Origin: Halocatena marina
GTDB lineage: Archaea; Halobacteriota; Halobacteria; Halobacteriales; Haloarculaceae
DNA length: 64,000 bases
Direction of reading: 5' to 3'
Assembly: GCF_023276375.1 (NCBI RefSeq)
Contig: NZ_JALLPK010000001.1
Coordinates: forward strand, 1,674,001-1,738,000
Below the pieces are notes generated by a model. The model searched no databases and had not been told where the DNA came from. It was given only the letters and a program-made list of their open reading frames with translations. This document shows, one piece after another, positions 45,244-54,336 of this stretch. Made by a program: the position numbers and the translations under genes. Each line of letters opens with the position of its first letter. Positions within the stretch are counted from its first letter, which is position 1.

Positions 45244-46965
45244 TCAGGTGTACCGGCCGTGTTCTCGCGGGTAGTCAGCGTGGAGATCATCGTCGTAGCA
45301 GTTCACCATGTCATTCAGCGCATCATCGGCCATCGCCTGGCTGGCCGGTGGGGCAGTTTCGCCCGGCTCGTCACGACCCGCAGGTCCACGGATCCCAAAC
45401 TGCGTGCGGGTTTCCGTCTCGACCCGATCGGTGAGATCCATGCCGAGTTGGAGGCTATCGAGCAGTCGCTGCTCGACGTTACCGGTGATCAGATTGCGGG
45501 CAGCCCGAACGTTGCACGCCTCGAAGTGCGCTTGAGCTTTCTGTTCGATCGTTTCTCGCTCGGCGATCATCTCCTGCTCAAACGCCTCAATTGCACCGAC
45601 TACGTCGGTGTAGAACGCTTTTGGATGCTCAGCGGTGAAGTACAACAGTCGTTTGAACTCCCGGGTCGCATAGCGCGTGGCCTCCTGATGCTGCCAGTTT
45701 TGATCTAAAAAGCCGGCTGCGGCGTTTGACGTCATGTAACGATGGTGTCTGAATTCCGGTGGTACCTCCTCGGCAGCGATCGGAATCGGTACGAAGGGGG
45801 TGGTGACCGCGCTCGTCACCGCGGTCCACAGCGTCTGTAGTTCCTCGTGCGCGTCGGGGCGCAGGTGAGCGACCTGCCCGTAGCCGGCGAAGTCGGTCGA
45901 CCAGCGAGGATCTCGAACCAGCGCGAGCATGTCTTCGAGCGTCACGGGAGCCAGCTCTTTGAGCTCCTGTTCGCGCTTTAGCGGATGACGTGCGTCCTGG
46001 AAGAATTCGGGATAGGAGTAGTCCTCACGCTGCTGTTCGGCAGGAAATTCGCCAACACCGTATACCTCAAGCAGATTGAGGCTATCGCCCTCGCCGTCCC
46101 ACCAGCCCTGCTCCTTGGCAAAGCTCACCAGCTCGTCAGAAGCCATGAAGTCTGGGTCGTTTTCGTAATCGACCGGGAAGTCGAGGATGTAGCCGAAGTA
46201 CGACACCCGTACCTCGTCTGAGCCGAGGCGTTCGGCGGCCCACAGGTCCCCGTCGGGATGGGCGAAATTAATGAACACCCATCCTTCGTTCTCGTCAGCG
46301 AACAGATGTGAATTGCCACCGTACGTCGAGTAGCCGTGCTCGTCCATCAGTCCGCCGACAACCTCGACGGCCTCTCGCGCAGTTGAGGCACGCTCCATCG
46401 CCGCACGCGATAGATCCGAGTACTGCGGGCCGTGCTGGGGCGTCGCCTCCTCGACCATCTCGACGAGTTCCGTGCGAGAAGGTGACCAAATGTCACGTGC
46501 GGCCAGACCGTGCTCGTTCAGTCCGCCGTTGGTCAGCGGCGGTGGAAAGCCAGCAAACTCCGAGTAGAATGAAGAGATGTACTTGTTGGTTTTCTTGGCC
46601 TGCGGGATCTCGGTTAGCTCGCCGGGAATGGTAGCGTCCTCGGTGGCGCCCACTGTAGTGGTGGCACCTTCGGGGTGTTGCTGTCGCGGGACGATCTCGA
46701 TCCAGTGGCTGGACGGCTCGTGCCCAAACCCACCGAGAAGAGTCGACCCGTCGTCGGTCAGATCGCTGCCGACGTAGAAGCCGATGCTCTTCTCAGAGGG
46801 GAGATCCAATCCTTCAGTAGTCTTTGTGCTGCCGTCCGGTGCGGGATTACTCTCATCTATCTCATCCTCGTTTTCGGTGCCGTTTCCCCTCGCGTAACTC
46901 GGGAGCAGCGTGGTAGCAACTGCAAGTGCACCGAAACTACGTCGAGTAAGTCGTGCTAAATCCAT
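45244..46965 (-). CDS. C69 family dipeptidase-like Ntn protein with Ser at the nucleophile position
   Basis: 573 residues with a Tat signal (LTRRSFGALAVATTLLP). The C69 pattern normally reads C-T-G-F-Y-V-G-K...DGST; here it is S-I-G-F-Y-V-G-S...DDGST, so Ser60 occupies the place of the catalytic Cys. Other family blocks are present: SSHWIEIVPRQQ, NGGLNEHGLAARDIWS, GGNSHLFADENEGWVFI, and a C-terminal helical part. Ntn hydrolases can use Ser, Cys or Thr, so the protein may be active with altered chemistry or may be inactive. It is divergent from a penicillin-acylase-like Ntn hydrolase, sharing a 370-base promoter region. Confidence 0.82.
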   Translation of the reverse strand: MDLARLTRRSFGALAVATTLLPSYARGNGTENEDEIDESNPAPDGSTKTTEGLDLPSEKSIGFYVGSDLTDDGSTLLGGFGHEPSSHWIEIVPRQQHPEGATTTVGATEDATIPGELTEIPQAKKTNKYISSFYSEFAGFPPPLTNGGLNEHGLAARDIWSPSRTELVEMVEEATPQHGPQYSDLSRAAMERASTAREAVEVVGGLMDEHGYSTYGGNSHLFADENEGWVFINFAHPDGDLWAAERLGSDEVRVSYFGYILDFPVDYENDPDFMASDELVSFAKEQGWWDGEGDSLNLLEVYGVGEFPAEQQREDYSYPEFFQDARHPLKREQELKELAPVTLEDMLALVRDPRWSTDFAGYGQVAHLRPDAHEELQTLWTAVTSAVTTPFVPIPIAAEEVPPEFRHHRYMTSNAAAGFLDQNWQHQEATRYATREFKRLLYFTAEHPKAFYTDVVGAIEAFEQEMIAERETIEQKAQAHFEACNVRAARNLITGNVEQRLLDSLQLGMDLTDRVETETRTQFGIRGPAGRDEPGETAPPASQAMADDALNDMVNCYDDDLHADYPREHGRYT

Positions 46966-47336
46966 GACATCACCTGTCTCAGGTGTTTTAATCCATTATA
47001 TAGAAATGTTTTCTGAATTTAATTTATGTTTTTGTGTAGGATGGTCGATTGTGATCCAGTGATCGAGCGACTGATTCCGAACTCGTATGTGAACAATCCA
47101 GTCGCGGCGCTCCCGCAGTAACCCCCCGTTTGACCAGTTCGAAGAGCAGCAGTGAGTAGCGATCTCATCGCCACAGCACGTGAAAATGAGACTTCACAGG
47201 TGATCAAAACTGCGTCCGCTACTCGAATTCACGTACGATTAACCCGAAAACGAACGTACAAGGATAACGTGTCTTATGCAAAACCAAACATTCATTATAA
47301 TAGTTGTTTCACTATTATAGACATTAAAGAATAAAC
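46966..47336. other. Divergent promoter region between the two Ntn hydrolases
   Basis: About 370 bases without a gene. AT-rich stretches occur next to both starts; the one at about 47309-47320 (TCACTATTATAG) is close enough to the ATG at 47337 to predict a very short leader. No operator was recognised. Confidence 0.45.
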
Positions 47337-49706
47337 ATGGATCGTGATATATCGCGGCGTGCACTCATCAGTGCGATTCTCGCTGGAGGTGTCGCCGTCA
47401 GTGCGTTCTCACCGGTTCGGGGCTACCTCGAACGATTCGCCCCATTTTCGGGAGCTGCGTGGGATGCAACGACCCACGAGAACAATCAGACGATCGAAAA
47501 CCCATACGGAGCCGCCGATGTCCGATACGACGAATACGGCGTTCCAAACATCACTGGTGAGAACGAAAGAGCGCTCTACTTTGCAGTCGGCTACGCACAG
47601 GCCCGCGACCGCGCCTTTCAGATGGATCTTCAGCGACGGTTAATGCGCGGACAGCTATCGGCTATTGTCGGAAATGCGACAGTTGATTCCGATGAATTTC
47701 ACGTGAAGATGGATTTTGTGGGTGCAGCGAACGCTACTTGGAATTTACTCAGAGACACTACCGTCGGCACGCACATCGAGGCCTACTCAGCGGGTGTCAA
47801 CGCAGTCATAGACGACGATCCATCTGTACTCGAATGTTCTCTACTGGAGTACGAACCCGAGCCGTGGACCCCGGTCGACTCGATGTTGCTACAAAAGCAG
47901 ATTGCGTGGAATCTCACGGGAGACTTTCGGACGCTCCGAAAAGCACTCGTGAACAGTCGCCTTGGCAGGAAAGCGGCAAACGAACTCTATCCGGCGCGAC
48001 TCGATCACGGAGCACCAATCATCCGTACCGACAGCCGTTCATCGTCTCTGTCTCACGATTCACCTTCCGGCTACGCTGTCGATCGAGCACTCACCGAGTG
48101 GTTGAGTCGATTCGAATCGCCTGCCGGAATCGGCTCGAACAGTTGGGTCGTTTCTGGTGAGCACACTGCAAGCGGTGCGCCGATCGTGGCGAACGACCCG
48201 CATCTGAACCTGATGGCTCCGCCCGTCTGGTACGAACAGAATCTCCGGTCGAATGATATGAGTGTCCGTGGAGTGACGTTCCCCGGCATTCCGTTCGTGA
48301 TCATCGGCGAGAATCAGGCTGGTGCATGGGGTTTCACCAACACCGGTGCCGACGTTATCGACTTCTATCGCTACGACACCCGCGATGGGCGTTACAAGTA
48401 CGAAGATGACTGGCGCGAGTTCGACACCAAACAACACGAAATTGTCGTTACTGATGGTGAGAATCGGACGGTGACAGTCAAAAAAACCGTCCATGGTCCA
48501 GTCATCGAACGCGAAGGGGCGCACGTCGGTGTTGCGTGGACTGGCCATACAGCAGAGGAGACTGCGCGTGCAATATACGAATACAGCCACAGCACGGGGA
48601 TTGAGGACGTTTTGACGGCGACAAGGCGCTTTGATGTGCCGACTCAGAACCTCGTCTATGCTGACCGAGACGGCAACACGCTGTACTACGTTACCGGAAA
48701 GATCCCGATTCGGACAGTTGATGGCGAGGAAGTCCCCGGCGATCGGATTTTCGACGGTTCCGCCAGCGAGGCTGAATGGCAGGGATTCACGCCGTTCGGG
48801 ATGTCGTCGTGGGAGGGTTTCATCCCATTTGATGAGAAACCGCACGTCATCAATCCAGACTACATCGGAACGGCAAACCAACGGGTGATTGATAGTCCAG
48901 ATCATCACATCGCCGAAGCCTACGCTGACCCGTACTGAGGGACCCGGATTTACGACCTGCTCGACCGGCGAGCGAAGTCGGAGAAGCCGATAGACACCGC
49001 ATTCGTAAAACGAATACAGTGTGACACGCGGGACTTGCGCGCGCAAGTACTTGCTCCGCAGATCGTGGACGCTGCGCGTCACTCCGACAACACAGCATCG
49101 GTAACACAGTACGTCGATGCGCTCGATTCGTGGGACTATCGGATGGAACGGGACTCAACCGCGGCACTCGTGTTTGCACGCTGGTTCGAGCACTACCGTG
49201 AGGCGGTGTTTGGTCCCACATTCGAGCAACACGGCCTCGACTCGTCGTACTATCCAACGGATTGGGTGCTCCAGCACCTCTCACCGGACAGTTTGTGGTT
49301 TGGTGATGACTCGCGTCCAGCGGTGATGGTGCGCGCGCTCCGTCAAGCCGTCTCCGAGATCGAAGCAGCTGAGTACAATACGTACGGCGGATACAACACG
49401 ACCAGCGCGATGACTCATCCGCTTGGACTTTCATTCTTAAACTACCCCACGATAGCAACCGACGGCTCACGCGCGACAGTGAACAACTACGCGGTCGAAC
49501 AGTCAACTGGAAGCAGCTGGCGGATGGTCGTGTCGATGGATGGTTCTGTGTCGGGAGTGCTTCCTGGTGGAAACTCCGGGGCGTACTTCTCAGAACAGTA
49601 CGACGATCAGCTCCGGATGTGGACAGATGGGGAGTATAAGTCTATGAGTCGTGAGATACGCGGGACACCGACGCTTACATTCGAGACGAGTGGGGAGAAT
49701 AGATGA
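47337..49706 (+). pseudogene. Penicillin acylase-like Ntn hydrolase (S45) interrupted by one in-frame TGA
   Basis: One frame from 47337 to 49706 encodes a complete penicillin/AHL-acylase-like protein of 789 codons except for a TGA at 48936-48938 (codon 534). The first part has a Tat-like start (SRRALISAILAGG), the alpha-chain pattern (DEYGVPNITGENERALYFAV) and the self-cleavage site AGIGSNSWVV with nucleophile Ser267. After the TGA the same frame continues GTRIYDLLDRRAKSEKPIDT and later NTYGGYNTTSAMTHPLGLSF and VSMDGSVSGVLPGGNSGAYF, the normal C-terminus. The family has Arg at the TGA position (DPYRG.RI), so CGA to TGA is a single transition. It may be a recent pseudogene or a sequence error; without the rest the enzyme would lack part of its beta-chain. 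Confidence 0.82.
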
Positions 49707-49722
49707 ATTCGAGGCGAGAGCG

Positions 49723-50061
49723 ATGAGCCGCACAGCCCGCTGGCGAGCGGTCCGAACAGACGAACGGTGGCGGTGGGCAGCGATGGTTGCGTCTATCGCT
49801 GTCGGTCTCGTCGCTGCCTCAGTCCATTGGTCTGGACTGTTTCTCGGCGGATCGCTCGTTGGACTCGCATCCACGACCCGGAAGCGAGCACTCTTATCGG
49901 GTCTCGGTTTCGGTGTGTTTGTCTGGGTCGTTTTCGCACTGACGCTCTTCGTCAGCGGTGACATTGGGCGGTATCTAGCGATGGGACAAATACTCGCAGT
50001 GAGCGTTGCCATTCCAATCGGTACAGCGACGTTTGCTGCGAGCGCGCGGTGGCTGGTGTAG
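49723..50061 (+). CDS. Small membrane protein following the acylase gene
   Basis: 112 residues from the ATG at 49723, 17 bases after the acylase stop. A basic N-terminus (SRTARWRAVRTDERWRW) is followed by three to four membrane helices (about 20-37, 40-52, 60-82, 87-107). The spacing suggests co-transcription with the acylase. It has no recognisable catalytic motif. A longer frame from 49651 overlaps the acylase and is less likely. Confidence 0.7.
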   Translation: MSRTARWRAVRTDERWRWAAMVASIAVGLVAASVHWSGLFLGGSLVGLASTTRKRALLSGLGFGVFVWVVFALTLFVSGDIGRYLAMGQILAVSVAIPIGTATFAASARWLV

Positions 50062-50640
50062 CTGACATCGAGGTTCAACAGTAGCTATCCACCGAACCTT
50101 CGATGGAACAGAGGAGCCCTTTCGTGATACATCGGGTGTGTCGCTCGATTTGGTTTCGAACATCTTGCGGATAACACCGATCATCGTTGACGAACATTTA
50201 CAACGTGACGTTCAAGCGGTAGATGTCCTCTCACGACGCATTGTCATGTGCACGTCATGGATACACATCCACATATTCATACACCACATCACAGCAGTTG
50301 AGCATCATAAAAATACAAATAGATACGTAGAAGGTCCGACATTGAATAATATGAAATTTGGAGGTTTTGTGGTGACTTCCTCGCCTAAATGTATAATACC
50401 AACAGATAAGGGCTATTCTAGTGGCTATTCATAGACAGCTGCTAACAGATGTAGTACGTCATATAGCAGTTCCCTCGACAGTATAATATAATTATCTAGA
50501 TTAACTGTAGGCCATATGACGTTCACTAGTGACATACTGTTCTTTATTTCAAAAGAATTGTGAGCTTGCTTCTCATCAGTGATCCCGAGATCTATGTACG
50601 GGTCTGGATTCTGTGAGTGGGAGGAGATTTGCTCTGTCGC
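50062..50640. other. AT-rich intergenic region
   Basis: About 580 bases between convergent genes. AT-rich in its right half. No supported gene, RNA or repeat. Confidence 0.5.
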
Positions 50641-51876
50641 TTATTTCTCGACGCCGCGGGTCGATTTCCAGTCGTCGATACTGGGACCAGAGAGGAATTT
50701 TCGGAAACCAACAGCGAATGCGAGGTTCATGCTGAGGAAGTACGCGGGGAGAGAGATTAATGCCGAGGCCGACCGAGCGCGTTCGTTAGCCATCCCGACA
50801 CCAGCAAGTCCATAGCAGGCCAACTGTGCGCCGAGCAGTGCAGTGGTTGAGGCCGAAGGCGCAAGCAAGACAATGGTGACGTTGGCAACTAGTACCGCTA
50901 GTAAGACGGCGGGCATACACCATCGCAGTGCCTTGTGGGAAGCAAATTCCAAAGCGACGACGCCGTTTCGGGGATCAAGAAGTTCATGGAACCACGTGAG
51001 CACCTGGTAGTTACCTGCACCAATACGTACACGGCGGTCGTACTCGTTCCAGAGATCGCCCGTCGTCTGTTCGGTGCCGCGGGCATCCTCGGCGAAGACG
51101 ATCCGTCGGCCGGCCGCGGCTTGCTGTAGCGCAACAATGAGATCATCGGCGAATGCCTGCTCGGGAATCTGCTGGTAGTCCTCACTGCGCAGCGCCAGCA
51201 TTCCACCGTTGACACTGACGGTCGTTCCAAGTTGGGACTCTAGCTTTCGAATCGTTAGTTCATACCGCCAGTAGGCACTCTCAGTGGTCGAGCCATCCTC
51301 ATCAACAAGTTGGAGCGAACCAGTGGTACAGCCGACCGACTCGTCGGCGAGCGGAGCAACGAGTTCTGAGACAGCATCGGATTCGTACATCGTGTTCGCA
51401 TCTGAAAAGACGAATACGTCCCCAGTGGCCTCCTTGACAGCGCGGTTCAGTGCGTGGCTCTTGCCCCGGCGCTCGTCGATCGTGAGCAGCCGGGTGGACG
51501 GCCCGGCGTGACGCTCTACGAGTGCGTCTGTCCGGTCGGTTGAGTCAGAGACAACGATACACTCGAACTCGCCGTTGTACTCGATGGCCCGAGTGTTCTC
51601 AAGTTTTTCCTCGATTACGTCTTCTTCATTGTGCGCTGCAACCACCATTGTGACCGATTGTGTGGACTCGTCGGTGTCGTGCAGGGTAGGCGCCGTTGTT
51701 GACGTATCCGACGGAGTAGAATTAGAATTGGTCGAGTCGGCGCGGCAGGTAGCGAGCTCGTCTCTCCCAGTAGAGTCCTGGACCACAGCAAGCACCACGA
51801 GTAGGAGTGGGTATCCAACGTACGTGTATATTAGTGCCGCTAGTCCAGTCAGAAAAGCGAGTACACAAGAGAGCAT
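50641..51876 (-). CDS. Family 2 glycosyltransferase, membrane-anchored
   Basis: 411 residues. An N-terminal helix (about 5-33) precedes a GT2 domain: VTMVVAAHNEEDVIEEKLEN, ECIVVSDSTDRT, RRGKSHALNRAV, VFVFSDANTMY (the Asp-x-Asn nucleotide-sugar site), GSLQLVDEDG, the acceptor loop AFADDLIVALQ and EYDRRVRIGAGNYQ in place of the QxxRW motif. Three C-terminal helices (about 320-400) complete the chitin-synthase-like topology. It likely adds sugar to a lipid carrier or polymer in surface glycan synthesis. No other glycan genes are next to it. Confidence 0.9.
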   Translation of the reverse strand: MLSCVLAFLTGLAALIYTYVGYPLLLVVLAVVQDSTGRDELATCRADSTNSNSTPSDTSTTAPTLHDTDESTQSVTMVVAAHNEEDVIEEKLENTRAIEYNGEFECIVVSDSTDRTDALVERHAGPSTRLLTIDERRGKSHALNRAVKEATGDVFVFSDANTMYESDAVSELVAPLADESVGCTTGSLQLVDEDGSTTESAYWRYELTIRKLESQLGTTVSVNGGMLALRSEDYQQIPEQAFADDLIVALQQAAAGRRIVFAEDARGTEQTTGDLWNEYDRRVRIGAGNYQVLTWFHELLDPRNGVVALEFASHKALRWCMPAVLLAVLVANVTIVLLAPSASTTALLGAQLACYGLAGVGMANERARSASALISLPAYFLSMNLAFAVGFRKFLSGPSIDDWKSTRGVEK

Positions 51877-52085
51877 TAGTTAGCAATGTATTCTGAAAAG
51901 GGATAATAGTTAGTCATCGTGAGATGATGATTCTGGAATGTCGAAAAGAGTATTCTGCTGACAAGCAAGCTGCGCGAACAGTAGGACACAGAATAAAACT
52001 TGTGGCTTTTTATTAGATAAGTGATAAAAATGCCTTGGCGATCTGTATTCAGATAGTTTTCCATATGCTGACACTGAAAGGCGGC

Positions 52086-53216
52086 TCAGTCGATTCGGTG
52101 TGCATCGACGAACGACCAGTCGATGTCGTATCCGAGGCCCGGCTCATCGGGCACGTGGATCATCCCATCGGCATCCGGACTGGGGTGGCTGTTCAGCCAC
52201 GGGTGGGCCCACGATTCGTAGTCGTACTTTGGATGGAGGAGACCGTACTCGAAATACCGACCCGGTGTCGGCATCGAGCAGAGAAGGTGGAGGTTCGGGA
52301 GATCACAGCCGTGGACTTCGCACTCGACCCCGAATGCCTCATAGAGATTCGTCGTCTTTTTCGCTGGAGTGATCCCCCCGACATCGAACACACCGACGCG
52401 TCCGATGTCGGCAATGTTTCGCTTGAGCCACTCTGCCCGAGTCTGCATCTTTCCTTCAACTGTCTCCGGTCCAATAACAGGTATTTCAAGCTCTGCTGTG
52501 AGCCACTCGTACGAGGACATCGAATGTTCGTCCATCGGCTCCTCAAACCACTCGTAGTCGAGTTCTGCTAATCCCTCACCGAGTCGCTTGGCCTCCGTCC
52601 GGCTGTAGTAGTGAAATGCATCCAGCATCAGATCGATATCGGGACCAACCCGTTCGCGGACGGCACGGCAAGCAGCGAGGTCGCGGTCGGGAGCAGCGGA
52701 GTACGGTGGCATCCACCCGTGAAGCTTGATCGCTTCGAAACCACGGTCAACAAGATCTGCAGCAAAGTCTGCATACGCCTCGGGCGACCCCAATCCGTCG
52801 GGATCGCCGTCTCCTACCATTGTACTCGCATACGCCGGGACAGCATCACGAGCGCCGCCGAGCAGCCGGAACACAGGGACATCAGCGGCTTTTCCAGCGA
52901 CGTCATAGAGCGCACTGTCGAGAACGCCGAGCGCGCGATCAGTCAACGTCCCGCGATTCAGGCGCTGGGTGCGATAAAGCTGGTGCCAAAGTGCCTCCCG
53001 ATCGAGCGGATTTTCGCCAACGAGATGATCCGCTGCAACGGTGTTCGCTTCCCGACTGCCGCCAACACAGTACCCGTCCGGCCCCCCTTCGACAGCGATA
53101 CGTGTGATAGCGCCCGTCGCCTCGTGTGGATCTCCGGGGTGAGCGTGGCCCTTCTCATCAAACGCGTGGCGTGACTCGTAAGTGAACTCGATCGTTTCGA
53201 TGTTCCTAATCCGCAT
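52086..53216 (-). CDS. Enolase superfamily enzyme (mandelate racemase/muconate lactonizing group)
   Basis: 376 residues. The C-terminal barrel carries the three magnesium ligands Asp199 (LMLDAFHYY), Glu225 (EWFEEP) and Glu251 (VIGPETVEGK). The second-strand motif is K164-L-H166 rather than the K-x-K of mandelate racemase, and His302 (ECEVHGCDLP) may be the second acid/base. Such residue sets are seen in acid-sugar dehydratases. The stop-side neighbour is far away; the start side faces an IclR gene on the same strand. A sugar-acid dehydratase feeding the surrounding pathway is the best guess, with the substrate unknown. Confidence 0.88.
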   Translation of the reverse strand: MRIRNIETIEFTYESRHAFDEKGHAHPGDPHEATGAITRIAVEGGPDGYCVGGSREANTVAADHLVGENPLDREALWHQLYRTQRLNRGTLTDRALGVLDSALYDVAGKAADVPVFRLLGGARDAVPAYASTMVGDGDPDGLGSPEAYADFAADLVDRGFEAIKLHGWMPPYSAAPDRDLAACRAVRERVGPDIDLMLDAFHYYSRTEAKRLGEGLAELDYEWFEEPMDEHSMSSYEWLTAELEIPVIGPETVEGKMQTRAEWLKRNIADIGRVGVFDVGGITPAKKTTNLYEAFGVECEVHGCDLPNLHLLCSMPTPGRYFEYGLLHPKYDYESWAHPWLNSHPSPDADGMIHVPDEPGLGYDIDWSFVDAHRID

Positions 53217-53325
53217 CTATCCCATTTGTACCGGCTGATTCTACAACAACCTATCGATTGTGAGAGACGCTATTGCGTGCGTCAGATTCTGACAGAACAA
53301 GGAGAGCCCGTAATGTTTGGAATCA

Positions 53326-54084
53326 TCACACCGAGGTCGCATTGATCTCGATGATGTTTACCGTTCGGTGGATCATTTCAGCGAGTTCTTCGAGTCGTTC
53401 ATCACTCATTCGACTCGAAGGCCCGACAACGCTGATCGCACCGTACACATCACTATCTTGATCGCGGATCGGTGCACCGATTCCAATGAGTCCATCGATC
53501 GTCTCCCCCCGGTTGTACGCGAATCCGTGTTCGCGGATTTCCTCAAGCTCGTCTGCTAGGCGTTGCTCGTCGGTGATCGTGTTCTCGGTCAGCGCCTCGT
53601 AGTCGGTTTCCTCGAAGAACGCATCAATAACTGCAGGGGGCTTGAACGCAAGAATCGCTTTCCCCACGGCTGTATGGTGGAGCTCGTTTCGGTACCCGAC
53701 GTACAGCTCTGTTTGGACCGCATCCTCGCCGCTTGCTCTGTAGAGACAGACGCCGTTGAACTGTTCCTCGACCGTGAATAGTGCTAGTTCTTTACTCTCG
53801 GCAGCGAGACGGTCGACTTCGTCCGTAACGATGTCGTAAATGGCGTTTCGGCTGCGGACATCGTGAGCGATATCTACGAATCGAAGACTGAGACAGTATT
53901 TTTTGCCCTCCTTGACGATATACCCCTCTTGTCTGAGTGTCGAGAGGTGACAGTGAACTGTTCCCTTCGAGACGCCAAGTTCGCCAGCAAGTTCTGTAAT
54001 ACCTGCCCGCCCTCGATCCTGAAGGAGTTCAATGATCGAAAGGACCGTTTGAACCGACTTGACAGGATTTCGCGCGGTTTTCAT
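53326..54084 (-). CDS. IclR family transcriptional regulator
   Basis: 252 residues from the ATG at 54084. The winged helix (about 8-70) has GITELAGELGVSKGTVHCHL and the effector domain has ELHHTAVGKAILAF, then DELEEIREHGFAYNRGETIDGLIGIGAPI, both standard IclR blocks. A minus-strand TATA box (TTATATTGG, 54112-54120) sits about 30 bases before the start, and a perfect palindrome (54121-54141) overlaps its upstream edge, pointing to autoregulation and control of the divergent oxidoreductase gene. It lies 109 bases upstream of the enolase-superfamily gene and is its likely regulator. An in-frame longer start at 54147 lies upstream of the promoter and is rejected. Confidence 0.92.
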   Translation of the reverse strand: MKTARNPVKSVQTVLSIIELLQDRGRAGITELAGELGVSKGTVHCHLSTLRQEGYIVKEGKKYCLSLRFVDIAHDVRSRNAIYDIVTDEVDRLAAESKELALFTVEEQFNGVCLYRASGEDAVQTELYVGYRNELHHTAVGKAILAFKPPAVIDAFFEETDYEALTENTITDEQRLADELEEIREHGFAYNRGETIDGLIGIGAPIRDQDSDVYGAISVVGPSSRMSDERLEELAEMIHRTVNIIEINATSV

Positions 54085-54120
54085 CGTTGATTGGCTGTAG
54101 ATAGTGAACGACCAATATAA

Positions 54121-54141
54121 TTGTTTGGTAATCCCAAACAA
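54121..54141. promoter_or_regulatory. Perfect 8-bp inverted repeat, probable IclR operator
   Basis: TTGTTTGG (54121-54128) and CCAAACAA (54134-54141) are exact inverted arms around TAATC. It abuts the TATA box of the IclR gene, in the position of the TFB recognition element, so binding would block transcription. It lies in the 250-base region shared with the divergent LLM oxidoreductase gene (start 54337). Confidence 0.6.
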
Positions 54142-54336
54142 GGCCATCGAACAACGCTGATAACCAGTCTATTCGCTGGCGACGTATCTGTACACTGTAC
54201 AGGGTATTCACGCGTGCTGCTAGATGGCCGCTGGATCGTTGAACAAAATTTATGATACAGTAGCGTAAACAGCTCGTATGATTGCGCTGTCGATAGCATG
54301 GGCAGACATCAGTGACAACCCGAGGATGATGCCAGC

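Noticed and set aside
48936..48938. TGA read as selenocysteine
   Set aside because: The family has Arg at this site, haloarchaea are not known to insert selenocysteine, and no associated structure was seen.
48060..49082. Minus-strand open frame of 340 codons across the acylase stop
   Set aside because: Antisense to the acylase frame, which has clear family motifs on both sides of the TGA.
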